Of a DNA stretch of 64,000 nucleotides, positions 27,783 to 37,359 are shown in pieces. The position numbers were made by a program, and so were the translations under genes. This DNA is from Cytobacillus oceanisediminis (GTDB taxonomy: Bacteria; Bacillota; Bacilli; Bacillales; Cytobacillaceae). The DNA lies in contig NZ_VLKI01000005.1 in NCBI RefSeq assembly GCF_007830235.1, positions 124,001-188,000 of the forward strand, given 5' to 3'. The notes beneath the pieces are model-generated. The model saw only the letters and a program-made list of their open reading frames with translations. It had not been told where the DNA came from and did no database searches. Every line of letters begins with the position of its first letter. Position 1 is the first letter of the stretch.

Positions 27783-29555
27783 ATGCAATTTTTAAATCCT
27801 ATCTATTTTATTTTAACTATTTTCATAGCGGCCGTTGTTTTATTTTATTTTTTTCGCAAGCAGTACATGGAAAGGACAGTTTCATCCAACATGCTTTGGG
27901 AGCAGGTGTTAAACGAATGGCAGGCTTCTCCGTGGCTGAAAAAGCTGCAGCAAAATCTTTTGTTCTGGCTGCAAATATTGGCCCTGCTGTTATTAATGCT
28001 TGCCCTTGTGCGTCCGTTCTGGCTTGAAAGTGCAATAAAGGGTGAACACCTAATTCTTATCGCGGATCCTTCTGCCTCCATGTCAGCCGAAATGGATGAC
28101 TCTACCCGGTTTGAAATGGCGAAACAAGAAATGCTGGAGTTGGCAGATAAGCTAAATGGCCAGGAAGTAACTTTGATTAAAGCAGGAGAGAAAAGCGAGA
28201 TTCTATTAAGCAGGGAAGATGATTCAGAAGAAATCAGCAGAAAAATCAACAGCCTGGAGCTTTCTTATGAGCATGAAAATATGGATAAATCACTCGTATT
28301 GGCAGATTCCTTATCCTCAGGGAAAGACACGGCTATCCATATCTTTTCCGACGCAGTTACACCGGACGAAATAAAAGAAAAAATGGATGGCCAATACACT
28401 GTTGTACATAACATTGGAGTGGACGAAGGAAATGTTTCGCTGCAGTCCTTTGGCACTGCAGCAGTAGCGGGTGAAATTTCAGCAGTTGCAGTGATAGAAA
28501 ACCAATCTTCAAGAAATATAGAAACAGGGTTTAAGGTGCAAAATGAGGAAGAAGTTTTGTTCGAACAAAAAGTATCATTAAAAGCAAATGAGCAAATGAC
28601 GGTTCAGGTCCCTTCACTGCCTGAAAAACCTTATTATGAGGCATCTATCTCGATTGAGGATGGCTACAGCGCTGATAATTTTGCTGCTTCCATTTATACG
28701 GATTCAAAGCCAAAAATATACACAATGGGAACGGTTAACCCATTTCCTGTAAAAGGCTTTCAAACCATCGGAGCAGAATTATTGCAGACAGATTCAGGCA
28801 ACATTAGCGGATTGGATATTAAGGGAGTTGTTCTTGCCGAAGGGAGTACCCTTGCGGAACTTCCGCAGCAGCCGCTTATATTTTTTAACAGCAGCAAAGA
28901 AAAGGTAAAGCTTGATGAAGGGATTACTGAAGAAGACGATGCTCTCCTTCAATATGTTAATTTTGATAAAGTGTTTATCGATTCTGCATCTGCACCCTTG
29001 GATGGAGAATGGGAATCTGTGCTGAAAAGCGGCAGCATCCCATTAATACAAAAGGGTATGCTGAAGGGGCAGCCAATTATTATTGTGAATTTTGATCTGG
29101 CTGATACGGACTGGCCGCTGCAGCCGGGCTTTCCGATTTTCTTATATAACGCTTATCAATGGTTATCTCAGCAGACAGATTTCCTTGGTTATTTCAGCGC
29201 TGGTGAGGAGCGATGGATTACTATAGGTGAGGGTTCGGATCGCTGGGAGATCTTTAATCATAAAGATGAGAATTTGTACTCCCTGGATTTAAGCAAGGAA
29301 AACTTCAAAGCGCCTGCCGTTCCTGGAACCTACCAGGCTGTTTCAGGAAATCAAATCTATTATTTTTCCGTACTTCTCGATGAACGGGAAAAAAATACAA
29401 GAGCTGAAGAGTCCTATACAATGAATGAAAAATCATCTGAAAAAGACAGTATGACCCAAAAGCCAAATGAAAAGCTCTGGTTCTGGCTGGCGTTAACTGC
29501 TCTTATTTTAATTGCTTTGGAATGGGAGGTATATCGCCGTGGGCATAGAGGTTAA
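27783..29555 (+). CDS. BatA-like membrane protein with vWA domain
   Basis: A 590-residue protein with an N-terminal BatA-type segment: a first helix (YFILTIFIAAVVLFYFF), the WLKKLQQNLLFWLQ amphipathic region and a second helix (LALLLLMLALVRPF). An extracytoplasmic vWA domain follows with the MIDAS-like DPSASMS (about 95-101), then a beta-rich region, and a final helix near the C terminus (LWFWLALTALILIALEW). Such proteins occur with MoxR and DUF58 in aerotolerance-type operons. The ATG at 27783 lies 7 bp after the DUF58 stop; the ribosome binding site is weak (GGTGACG). Confidence 0.88.
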   Translation: MQFLNPIYFILTIFIAAVVLFYFFRKQYMERTVSSNMLWEQVLNEWQASPWLKKLQQNLLFWLQILALLLLMLALVRPFWLESAIKGEHLILIADPSASMSAEMDDSTRFEMAKQEMLELADKLNGQEVTLIKAGEKSEILLSREDDSEEISRKINSLELSYEHENMDKSLVLADSLSSGKDTAIHIFSDAVTPDEIKEKMDGQYTVVHNIGVDEGNVSLQSFGTAAVAGEISAVAVIENQSSRNIETGFKVQNEEEVLFEQKVSLKANEQMTVQVPSLPEKPYYEASISIEDGYSADNFAASIYTDSKPKIYTMGTVNPFPVKGFQTIGAELLQTDSGNISGLDIKGVVLAEGSTLAELPQQPLIFFNSSKEKVKLDEGITEEDDALLQYVNFDKVFIDSASAPLDGEWESVLKSGSIPLIQKGMLKGQPIIIVNFDLADTDWPLQPGFPIFLYNAYQWLSQQTDFLGYFSAGEERWITIGEGSDRWEIFNHKDENLYSLDLSKENFKAPAVPGTYQAVSGNQIYYFSVLLDEREKNTRAEESYTMNEKSSEKDSMTQKPNEKLWFWLALTALILIALEWEVYRRGHRG

Positions 29556-32322
29556 ATATCCCTTCCTGTTTTTGTTGTTTATTCCTGCTGTACTTTTGAT
29601 TTTTTTGTATATATGGAAACACCGGACTAAGGGAAAAGAAGACTATTGGATTGCCGGCCTAAGGATGGTGATTTTTTCTCTCTTAATTTTTGCACTGACC
29701 GTTCCGCAGGTTCTGCTGCCGGTAAAGGGAGAGACCGTCATTTTCCTTGCCGACCGATCAGCGAGTATTGGTGAAAACGAGGAAGCGCTTGCCTGGATAG
29801 AAAATAGTGTCAGTCATAAGAAAAGCGATGATCAATATGCGGTTGCTGCATTTGGAGAAAATGTTGCCCTCGAACAGAATCTGGGAAGAAATCGGGAGGC
29901 TGTTGCCCAATTTAATGGGAAAGTGGATGGTTCCCAAACCAATCTGGAGGCAGGCTTGCAGTTCGCGGCATCATTGATGCCAAGAGATTCAGCTGGAAGA
30001 ATCGTACTTCTGTCAGATGGCAATGATACGTCCGGCAACGGTCTGGAAGCAGCTTCTATTTTAAAAAACCGGCAAATTGAAATCGACCATGTTTTGTTAA
30101 AAACAACCTCGGGTGAAGATGTATCTATTTCAGAGCTATCTGTCCCTCCTTCACTCTATTTGGGAGAAGAGGCTCCCATAACGATTGAAGTGACGAGCAA
30201 TACCAGTAAAAAAGCTGATATTCGCCTTTCTGTTAATCATAAAGAGGTTTTGAAGGAAACGGTTCAAGTAAATGAAGGAAAGAACGTTTATACGTTTACC
30301 CGTAAAGCAGATACAGCCGGACTAACGGTATATAAGGCAGAAATAGTTGCTGAGCAGGATACTTTTACAGAAAATAATACATTGCACTCGGTTGTAAATG
30401 TAAAAGGAACGCCGAAGGTATTGATTGTGCAGGGGACGGAATCGGGGAATATTGAGGAGCTTCTGGATGATTCAGGCCTTGAGGCAGATACTGTTCAGCC
30501 TGAAAAGCTTCCGACCGTTATGTCAGGGTATCTGCAATATAAGTCCATTATCTTTAATAATGTTCCCGCTACCGTTATCTCGGAAAATCAGATGAATTTA
30601 ATGGAAAAAGCAGTGAATGAATTTGGTATCGGCTTTATTATGATGGGCGGTGATGAAAGCTTCGGATTAGGAGGCTATTTTAAAACACCAATCGAAAAAT
30701 TGCTGCCGGTGGAAATGGATATCAAGGGCAAGAAAGAAATGCCTTCATTGGGGCTTGTACTTGTAATGGATCGGTCTGGAAGTATGGCCGGAAGCAAAAT
30801 CGAACTGGCCAAGGAGGCTGCTGCCCGCTCAGTGGAACTTCTCCGTGAAGAAGACACGCTTGGTTTCATCGCATTCGATGACCGGCCATGGGAAATTCTT
30901 GAGACAGAGCCGCTGAAGGATAAAAAGAAGGCAATTGATAAGATCAGATCCATTACACCAGGCGGAGGAACTGAAATCTTTTCCTCCCTTGAACAAGCAT
31001 TCTCGGAGCTGGAAGATTTGAAGCTGCAGAGAAAGCATATTATTTTGCTCACAGATGGACAGTCTTCAACCAATAATGACTATGACTCACTGATAGAGAG
31101 CGGAAAAGAGAAAAATATTACCCTTTCAACAGTTGCGCTGGGACAGGATGCTGACCGGAGCCTTCTTGAAGATCTCGCCGCAATGGGATCTGGTCGATTT
31201 TACGATGTAACCGATTCATCTGTCATTCCGAGCATATTATCGCGCGAAACCGTGATGGCAACAAGAACCTACATAGAGGATAACCCCTTCTATCCGAGTG
31301 TTCAGCCTTATCCAGAGTGGTCAGCACTTTTTGAAAATGGTGTTCCCCAAATGAATGCCTATATTGCTGCAACGGCAAAGCCGCGCTCACAGGTTCCGGT
31401 ATTGAGCGAAAAAGAAGACCCTGTCCTTGCTGAATGGCAGTACGGTATGGGCCAGACAATTGCCTTTACATCCGACTACTCAGGAAAATGGTCAGGGGAT
31501 TGGGCACGCTGGGAAAAATGGCCTTTATTTATTAATCAGCTTGTTACAAAAACCTTGCCGCAGTATGAAAGTGAACCATACAGGATTTCCGTTGAAAAAA
31601 GGGACGGAAGTACGGTGCTAAACCTTGAGTCTGCAAATAGCCAGTCACTCCCTATAGAGACCTCCATTGTTTCAGAAACTGGCGAGCAGATTGAAGCGAA
31701 TACAAGGCTAATCGCCCCGGGTAAATATGAAGCGATCCTGCCCGAAAGCACTGGGATGTATTTTTTAAACATTAAGCAGACAGATCAAAATGGAAATGTC
31801 CATATCCATCAGACTGGCTTTACCATTCCGTACTCAGCAGAATATCTGCAAAAGGGAGCCAATAAAGAGCACCTGGAGGAACTTTCCAAGCTGACAGGGG
31901 GCAAAGGACTTGCGGCTGAAAAAGAAAGCTTTCGCCCGCTAAAGAACCCTGCCAGTACAAAACAGCCGATCAGCGAATGGCTGATCCTGACGGCATTCCT
32001 GCTCTTTTTTACGGAAATAGCGATAAAGCGATTTGGTTTGATAGGGATTGTTGGAGGAATTTTGAAGAGAAACAGAAAGAAAGCGGTTAAAGAAAATCGT
32101 GAAAAAACAGAAAAGTTTGCAATGCTGAAACCTGCCAGGAAAAAGATAGCTAAAGCAGATAAAGCTCCGGTTCTGGAGGAGCACCTTTCAAAAGAAAAAC
32201 CGAAAGTGAAAGCAGAAAGGAAAAAGCAAAAGCCTTCAAGACAGCCGGAAATGCTCACACCAAAAGAACGGGAAGAGCGAATGAAAAGGCTGCTGGACGC
32301 GAAAAACAGAAAAAATAAGTAA
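29539..32322 (+). CDS. Large membrane protein with two vWA domains and a glutamine-amidotransferase-like domain
   Basis: A 927-residue protein. Two N-terminal helices (FLFLLFIPAVLLIFLYI and LRMVIFSLLIFALTVPQVLL) precede a first vWA domain (FLADRSASIGENEE). A beta-sandwich region follows, then an amidotransferase-like stretch (FIMMGGDESFGLGGYFKT) that frames a second vWA domain with a full MIDAS (VMDRSGSMAGSK, later LLTDGQSSTN). A C-terminal helix (LILTAFLLFFTEIAI) leads into a roughly 100-residue Lys/Arg-rich cytoplasmic tail. I choose GTG 29539, 9 bp after GGGAGG, overlapping the previous gene by 17 bases. It is the last gene of the operon. Confidence 0.88.
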   Translation: MGIEVKYPFLFLLFIPAVLLIFLYIWKHRTKGKEDYWIAGLRMVIFSLLIFALTVPQVLLPVKGETVIFLADRSASIGENEEALAWIENSVSHKKSDDQYAVAAFGENVALEQNLGRNREAVAQFNGKVDGSQTNLEAGLQFAASLMPRDSAGRIVLLSDGNDTSGNGLEAASILKNRQIEIDHVLLKTTSGEDVSISELSVPPSLYLGEEAPITIEVTSNTSKKADIRLSVNHKEVLKETVQVNEGKNVYTFTRKADTAGLTVYKAEIVAEQDTFTENNTLHSVVNVKGTPKVLIVQGTESGNIEELLDDSGLEADTVQPEKLPTVMSGYLQYKSIIFNNVPATVISENQMNLMEKAVNEFGIGFIMMGGDESFGLGGYFKTPIEKLLPVEMDIKGKKEMPSLGLVLVMDRSGSMAGSKIELAKEAAARSVELLREEDTLGFIAFDDRPWEILETEPLKDKKKAIDKIRSITPGGGTEIFSSLEQAFSELEDLKLQRKHIILLTDGQSSTNNDYDSLIESGKEKNITLSTVALGQDADRSLLEDLAAMGSGRFYDVTDSSVIPSILSRETVMATRTYIEDNPFYPSVQPYPEWSALFENGVPQMNAYIAATAKPRSQVPVLSEKEDPVLAEWQYGMGQTIAFTSDYSGKWSGDWARWEKWPLFINQLVTKTLPQYESEPYRISVEKRDGSTVLNLESANSQSLPIETSIVSETGEQIEANTRLIAPGKYEAILPESTGMYFLNIKQTDQNGNVHIHQTGFTIPYSAEYLQKGANKEHLEELSKLTGGKGLAAEKESFRPLKNPASTKQPISEWLILTAFLLFFTEIAIKRFGLIGIVGGILKRNRKKAVKENREKTEKFAMLKPARKKIAKADKAPVLEEHLSKEKPKVKAERKKQKPSRQPEMLTPKEREERMKRLLDAKNRKNK

Positions 32323-32350
32323 AAGCGGAGCAAATAGCTCTGCTTTTGTT
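32321..32350 (+). terminator. Intrinsic terminator of the eight-gene operon
   Basis: AAAAGCGGAGC (32321-32331) pairs with GCTCTGCTTTT (32337-32347), one G-U pair, ending in a T-rich tract. It starts on the last base of the final stop codon region. Confidence 0.85.
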
Positions 32351-32424
32351 TGTCTGCAATCAAAATTTTGTTGCGAATGGTTTATCCGGGCACAAAATTA
32401 AGCTGTTATTCTAAAAAAACTGGA

Positions 32425-32518
32425 TATATCAACGAAATTTTCAATATATCAATAAAAAAGCAGCATATATCAACGAAAATTTTAATATATCAACGAAATT
32501 CCGATTATATCAACGAAA
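32425..32518. repeat. AT-rich 20-bp tandem repeats (five units)
   Basis: TATATCAACGAAA, or a close variant, recurs at 32425, 32445, 32466, 32486 and 32506, a period of 20-21 bp. It lies between the operon terminator and the ylxM promoter. The AACGAAA core faintly resembles AACGACGAAAA of the 52-bp array at the other end of the operon. Confidence 0.8.
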
Positions 32519-32559
32519 CGCAAAAGTGAGTAATGGACCCATCATGTAAAGATATTTTC

Positions 32560-32588
32560 TTGACATGCCATGCACTTCTATGTAAACT
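32560..32588 (+). promoter_or_regulatory. Sigma-A promoter of ylxM-ffh
   Basis: Consensus TTGACA (32560-32565), 17-bp spacer and TAAACT (32583-32588), 40 bp before the ylxM start. In this genome ylxM-ffh therefore has its own promoter, separate from ftsY. Confidence 0.75.
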
Positions 32589-32628
32589 AACTTTGTAAAG
32601 GCTTTTCACTTAACAAGGGGGAATAGGG

Positions 32629-32961
32629 ATGCTCGAAAAGACAACGAGGATGAATTACCTCTATGATTTTTATCAATCGTTGTTAACTCCTAAGCAGAGA
32701 AGCTATATGTCCCTGTACTACCTGGATGATTTTTCGCTTGGAGAGATTGCCGAGGAATATGAAGTGAGCCGGCAAGCGGTTTATGACAACATTAAACGTA
32801 CAGAAGCAATGCTTGAAGAGTATGAAGAAAAGCTGTTATTATTTCATAAATTTCAAGAGCGCAACAAGCTGATTGCAAACATGAAAGAGATGCTGAAGGA
32901 AGGTTCCCCTTCCGCCGAAGCATTAAATGTAGCAGTAGCAGAGCTTGAGAAATTAGATTAG
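32629..32961 (+). CDS. ylxM: SRP-associated HTH protein YlxM
   Basis: A 110-residue all-helical protein of the YlxM/p13 family, known in streptococci to bind the SRP and modulate its GTPase. It has a sigma-70 region 4-like helix-turn-helix (about 38-60, [20 protein letters not shown]). The ATG follows AAGGGGGA. It precedes ffh by 12 bp, a linkage conserved in Firmicutes. Confidence 0.95.
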   Translation: MLEKTTRMNYLYDFYQSLLTPKQRSYMSLYYLDDFSLGEIAEEYEVSRQAVYDNIKRTEAMLEEYEEKLLLFHKFQERNKLIANMKEMLKEGSPSAEALNVAVAELEKLD

Positions 32962-32973
32962 GAGGCGGCATAT

Positions 32974-34326
32974 ATGGCATTTGAAGGATTAGCCGACCGA
33001 CTGCAAAATACAATCCAGAAGATCCGCGGAAAAGGCAAAATCAATGAAGCGGATGTAAAAGAAATGATGCGTGAAGTCCGTCTCGCCCTTTTGGAAGCAG
33101 ATGTTAACTTCAAAGTCGTCAAAGAGTTTGTCAAAAAAGTAAGCGAACGCGCTGTCGGGCAGGAAGTACTAAAGAGTCTGACGCCGGGCCAGCAGGTCAT
33201 TAAGGTTGTTAAAGAGGAATTAACGGAACTGATGGGCGGAGAACAGAGCAAAATTGCTGTTTCGAATCGTCCGCCGACTGTCATTATGATGGTCGGCCTT
33301 CAGGGTGCCGGTAAAACGACAACAACCGGAAAGCTTGCAAACCTGCTTCGCAAAAAGTACAACCGCAATCCGATGCTCGTAGCCGCGGATATTTACCGCC
33401 CTGCTGCGATTAAGCAGCTTGAAACACTTGGCAAACAGCTGAATATGCCGGTCTTTTCCCTTGGCGATCAGGTCAGCCCTGTTGAAATTGCAAAACAGGC
33501 CATCGCAAAGGCAAAGGAAGAACATAATGATTATGTTCTGATCGATACAGCGGGAAGATTGCATGTGGACGAGGCTCTAATGGATGAGCTTAAGCAAATC
33601 AAAGAGCTTTCTAGTCCGGATGAAATATTCCTTGTTGTAGATGCCATGACAGGTCAAGATGCGGTGAATGTTGCCCAAAGCTTTAATGAACTGCTCGGAT
33701 TGACAGGGGTTGTACTGACAAAGCTGGACGGCGATACTCGAGGCGGAGCGGCTCTATCCATCAGATCCGTGACGAACACGCCAATTAAATTCGTCGGTCT
33801 TGGCGAGAAACTGGATGCGCTTGAAGCGTTTCATCCAGAACGGATGGCGTCCCGTATTTTAGGCATGGGAGACGTCTTATCCCTAATTGAAAAAGCGCAG
33901 GCCAATGTGGATGAAGAAAAGGCGAAAGAGCTTGAGCAAAAAATGCGCACTGCTTCCTTCACATTTGATGACTTTTTGGATCAGCTTGGACAGGTCCGCA
34001 ATATGGGGCCTCTTGACGAACTTCTGAAAATGATGCCTGGTGCCAATAAAATTAAAGGCTTGAATAATATTCAAATCGATGAGAAGCAAATTACTCACGT
34101 TGAAGCGATTATTAAAGCGATGACAAAGGAAGAGAAAACTCATCCGGAAATTATCAACTCAAGCCGCCGCAAACGGATTGCAAAAGGAAGCGGAAGAACC
34201 GTTCCTGAAGTAAACCGTCTGTTGAAGCAATTTGAAGATATGAAAAAGATGATGAAGCAGATGACCGGAATGCAGCAAAAGGGAAAGAAAAAGGGCGGAT
34301 TCAAGCTTCCTTTTAATCCTTTTTAG
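32974..34326 (+). CDS. ffh: Signal recognition particle protein Ffh
   Basis: SRP54 homologue that binds signal sequences and the SRP RNA and pairs with FtsY. The 450 residues comprise the N domain, the G domain (GLQGAGKTTTTGKLA at about 107, DTAGRLHVDE, TKLDGDTRGG) and a methionine-rich M domain ending MKKMMKQMTGMQQKGKKKG. It starts at an ATG after AGGAGG and follows ylxM by 12 bp. The SRP RNA gene is not in the window. Confidence 0.98.
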   Translation: MAFEGLADRLQNTIQKIRGKGKINEADVKEMMREVRLALLEADVNFKVVKEFVKKVSERAVGQEVLKSLTPGQQVIKVVKEELTELMGGEQSKIAVSNRPPTVIMMVGLQGAGKTTTTGKLANLLRKKYNRNPMLVAADIYRPAAIKQLETLGKQLNMPVFSLGDQVSPVEIAKQAIAKAKEEHNDYVLIDTAGRLHVDEALMDELKQIKELSSPDEIFLVVDAMTGQDAVNVAQSFNELLGLTGVVLTKLDGDTRGGAALSIRSVTNTPIKFVGLGEKLDALEAFHPERMASRILGMGDVLSLIEKAQANVDEEKAKELEQKMRTASFTFDDFLDQLGQVRNMGPLDELLKMMPGANKIKGLNNIQIDEKQITHVEAIIKAMTKEEKTHPEIINSSRRKRIAKGSGRTVPEVNRLLKQFEDMKKMMKQMTGMQQKGKKKGGFKLPFNPF

Positions 34327-34330
34327 TAAT

Positions 34331-34577
34331 GTCTAGCGCAAGCAGCCTACCCCCTCGAGGTCACAAGCTTGTCTTGTTGCGGCTCCTAGGGACTCGGGGG
34401 TCATAAGCCGTTTCCTTTCAGAAGGAAGAACGCCTTCTTACAGGAACCGTCTTATGCCTGTCGTCCCTGGGCAGTCGCCTCCACATTTCGGGCAATCCTC
34501 CCAAAAAGGCAAAGAACGCCTTTCCGGAAGGCTCGTCTTGTGCTTGTCGGGGGTGGCCAAGGCGCTTGCGCTTTTCC
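34331..34577. repeat. Interspersed GC-rich palindromic repeat, family B copy 1 (composite)
   Basis: Begins GTCTAGCGCAAGCAGCCTAC, with CCCCTCGAGGTCACAAGC next, and ends GGCGCTTGCGCTTTTC. Internal inverted segments (AAGGAAGAACGCCTTC, AAAGGCAAAGAACGCCTTT) suggest two nested units. It occupies nearly all of the 360-bp gap between ffh and rpsP; the rest holds the rpsP promoter. Confidence 0.75.
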
Positions 34578-34615
34578 AGTCAGCAAGCTTTTCATAACAT
34601 GTAAAGAAAAAAACC

Positions 34616-34957
<342 letters not shown>

Positions 34958-34968
34958 TTCATTATAAG

Positions 34969-35199
34969 ATGAAAGAGCTTATCGAAACGATTGTTAAGCC
35001 CCTTGTTGATTTTCCGGAAGATGTTCAAGTGAATGTCCAAGAAGAGGATCAGCGCGTAACCTATCAGCTTTCTGTCAACAAGAATGACATGGGGAAAGTA
35101 ATTGGGAAGCAAGGGCGCGTTGCGAAAGCAATACGGACCGTTGTTTATGCAGCAGGTTCATCAGAACAAAAGAAGGTCTTTTTAGAGATCATAGAATAA
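34969..35199 (+). CDS. khpA: RNA-binding KH domain protein KhpA (YlqC)
   Basis: A 76-residue single KH-domain protein with the GxxG loop in GKVIGKQGRVAKAI. KhpA pairs with KhpB (Jag) in other Firmicutes to bind RNA and affect cell shape. Located between rpsP and ylqD/rimM, as in B. subtilis. Followed by a very strong terminator. Confidence 0.96.
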   Translation: MKELIETIVKPLVDFPEDVQVNVQEEDQRVTYQLSVNKNDMGKVIGKQGRVAKAIRTVVYAAGSSEQKKVFLEIIE

Positions 35200-35245
35200 C
35201 ACTGAAAGTTCCGGCCGCCAGCGGCCAGAGCTGGATGGCACAAAG

Positions 35246-35275
35246 AAAAGGAGGGGTTTCCCCTCCTTTTTTTAC
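35246..35275 (+). terminator. Intrinsic terminator after khpA
   Basis: Perfect 11-bp stem AAAAGGAGGGG (35246-35256) / CCCCTCCTTTT (35260-35270) with a TTT loop and continued T run. Confidence 0.95.
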
Positions 35276-35282
35276 AATTTAA

Positions 35283-35525
35283 AAGGCTAAGTGAAAGAGC
35301 CTTGTTGATCTTGACACCCTGTTGATTGGGGCGGAAGGCCTGAGATCCTCGAAAATCATCCGCATTTTCTTCGTGCGGTGTTAATTCGAAGATGCTTATT
35401 CAAAGTCCTGCGGGAAGAGCAAGTCAAAGGAAGACCCCACATGCTTAATGCATGAGGAGGCTCCCGGACCGGCCACGCAACGCTTGAGCACCTCGAACGG
35501 AAATCAACAGGCAAGGTTAGCAGAG
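35283..35525. repeat. Interspersed element, family A copy 4 (long form)
   Basis: CCTGTTGATTGGGGCGGAAGG (35317 on), CCTCGAAAATCATCCGCATT with TTCTTCGTGCGGTG, AGTCCTGCGGGAAGA, AGACCCCAC, and closing AACGGAAATCAACAGG (35497-35512). Slightly diverged outer ends. It lies between khpA and ylqD in a 420-bp gap, after the khpA terminator. Confidence 0.82.
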
Positions 35526-35621
35526 AGATTTTAAAAATATAAACACCGCCAACTAAGAGTCGACAGGATTGTCAGGGAGGCCGGGTTTGTTTCCGGCTAA
35601 TGCGTTTGGGAGGTGCTGTAG

Positions 35622-36008
35622 ATGAAAATTATTCAATCAGTAACAGTCAAACAGGTGTTAACAGAGAATAGCAAGAAAGAACTGCTCGGGGGGTATGCTG
35701 CCAAAAAGCAGCAGCTGCAGAAAGAAAGCGACCAGCTCCGATTTGAGTTGAAAAAACAGGAAAAAACAAAAAAAATTCACCCGGCCAGTTTAATGAAGCA
35801 TTTTGAAAAAGAAATTCAAATGAGGCAGGAAAAAGTTAAACTCCTCGATTTTCAAATAGAACAATTACATATGCTACCACTAGGGAGCGAATTGAAAGAA
35901 AAAGAAATCCAGGCGATTATCGAGGTTGAAGAAGGTTCTCGCTGGGAAGACATAGAAAAAGGGAAAACAATTATCATTAAAGATGGTATTGTTGATGAAA
36001 TCCGCTAG
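35622..36008 (+). CDS. ylqD: YlqD family protein
   Basis: A 128-residue protein of unknown role, conserved between khpA and rimM in bacilli. It has a Lys/Gln/Glu-rich coiled coil (about 20-95) and a beta-rich C terminus ([19 protein letters not shown]) of YlqD type. The ATG follows TGGGAGGTG. rimM begins 14 bp after its stop. No promoter is obvious upstream, where a family A repeat lies. Confidence 0.9.
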   Translation: MKIIQSVTVKQVLTENSKKELLGGYAAKKQQLQKESDQLRFELKKQEKTKKIHPASLMKHFEKEIQMRQEKVKLLDFQIEQLHMLPLGSELKEKEIQAIIEVEEGSRWEDIEKGKTIIIKDGIVDEIR

Positions 36009-36022
36009 AGGTGATAGTTAAT

Positions 36023-36544
36023 ATGCAGAAATGGTTTAATGTAGGGAAAATCGTAAACACCCATGGCATTAAAGGAGAAGCGAGAGTGATATCCAAAACA
36101 GACTTTGCGGACGAAAGATATAAGCCGGGAAGCAAGCTATATTTATTTATGCCGGACTCTAAAGCAGAACCGGTTGAACTGACGGTGAAAGCCCATCGGA
36201 CTCATAAGTCATTTGATTTGCTTACCTTTGAAGGATACGAAAATATTAACCAGATTGAAAAAATGAAGGGCGGCATTTTGAAAATATCTGAAGATCAGCT
36301 GGGCGCTCTCGAGGAAGATGAATTCTACTATCATGAAATAATCGGCTGTACAGTAGAAACACTTGAAGGGGAAGACGTTGGCAAAATAAAAGAAATCCTT
36401 TCGCCTGGAGCCAATGATGTGTGGGTAATCAAAGGAAAAGGCGGCAAAGAGATTTTGATTCCGTATATTGAAGATGTTGTTAAAGAAGTAAATGTGAATG
36501 AGAAGCGTGTAGTAATCAACCCGATTGAAGGGCTGCTTTCATGA
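36023..36544 (+). CDS. rimM: Ribosome maturation factor RimM
   Basis: Binds S19 and helps assemble the 30S head. The 173 residues start [19 protein letters not shown], the family N terminus, with an N-terminal beta-barrel and a C-terminal PRC barrel ([30 protein letters not shown]). I use the ATG at 36023, 8 bp after AGAGGTGA; a GTG at 36011 is inside that site. The stop overlaps the trmD start. Confidence 0.97.
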   Translation: MQKWFNVGKIVNTHGIKGEARVISKTDFADERYKPGSKLYLFMPDSKAEPVELTVKAHRTHKSFDLLTFEGYENINQIEKMKGGILKISEDQLGALEEDEFYYHEIIGCTVETLEGEDVGKIKEILSPGANDVWVIKGKGGKEILIPYIEDVVKEVNVNEKRVVINPIEGLLS

Positions 36545-37281
36545 TGAAGATTGATGTTCTCACTCTTTTTCCGGAAATGTTTGATGGGGTTTTTGGACAT
36601 TCCATTTTAAAAAAAGCGGCTGAAAATGAAGCAGTGGAATATAATATCGTCAATTTCAGGGACTATGCGGACAACAAGCATAAAACAGTTGATGATTATC
36701 CCTATGGCGGGGGAGCAGGAATGGTATTAAAGCCGCAGCCAATTTTTGATGCTGTAGACGATCTCCGCGCCCATGGAGAAAAAGCCCCAAGGGTTATCTT
36801 GCTTTGCCCTCAGGGTGAGCGGTATACCCAGCGGAAAGCGGAAGAGCTGGCCGAGCTGGACCACCTTATTTTTGTCTGCGGACATTATGAAGGCTACGAC
36901 GAAAGAATCCGGGAACATGTTGTAAGCGATGAGATTTCGATTGGGGATTTTGTTCTTACCGGCGGCGAGCTGGGGGCAATGGTTGTAATAGACAGCGTTG
37001 TGCGTTTGCTTCCAGGTGTTCTGGGCAACGAAGAATCACATATGAAAGACTCGTTCAGCACCGGATTTCTTGAGCACCCCCATTACACTCGGCCTGCTGA
37101 ATTCCGGGGGATTAAGGTGCCTGATGTTTTAATGTCAGGGAATCATCGGCTTATCGAAGAGTGGAGGGCGAAGGAATCGCTAAGAAGAACCTATTTAAGG
37201 CGCCCCGATTTGCTTGAGGAAGCCGATTTAACAAAAGATCAGAAAAAATGGCTTGAAGAAATAAAAAAAGAAGGTAAATAA
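36541..37281 (+). CDS. trmD: tRNA (guanine37-N1)-methyltransferase TrmD
   Basis: Makes m1G37 in tRNAs for Leu, Pro and Arg, preventing frameshifts. The 246-residue SPOUT enzyme has the knot elements [22 protein letters not shown] and [14 protein letters not shown], plus a C-terminal helical domain. The ATG at 36541 overlaps the rimM stop by 4 bases; a second ATG at 36544 is possible. rimM-trmD-rplS is a conserved cluster. Confidence 0.98.
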   Translation: MMKIDVLTLFPEMFDGVFGHSILKKAAENEAVEYNIVNFRDYADNKHKTVDDYPYGGGAGMVLKPQPIFDAVDDLRAHGEKAPRVILLCPQGERYTQRKAEELAELDHLIFVCGHYEGYDERIREHVVSDEISIGDFVLTGGELGAMVVIDSVVRLLPGVLGNEESHMKDSFSTGFLEHPHYTRPAEFRGIKVPDVLMSGNHRLIEEWRAKESLRRTYLRRPDLLEEADLTKDQKKWLEEIKKEGK

Positions 37282-37283
37282 CG

Positions 37284-37312
37284 TTGAAGTTACCGTCCAG
37301 GTATGGTATGAT
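37284..37312 (+). promoter_or_regulatory. Sigma-A promoter of rplS
   Basis: TTGAAG (37284-37289), 17-bp spacer and TATGAT (37307-37312), directly after the trmD stop. It gives an mRNA leader of about 100 nt before rplS. Confidence 0.7.
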
Positions 37313-37359
37313 ACTTTTTGTGACTTAGGCTGAACTTGTTCAGTTTTCGTCTGATAAAG

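Noticed and set aside
31809-32363. 184-codon antisense gene at the end of the operon
   Set aside because: Mirror of the Lys/Glu-rich tail of the last operon gene, giving a Phe/Ser-rich artefact; it also crosses the terminator.
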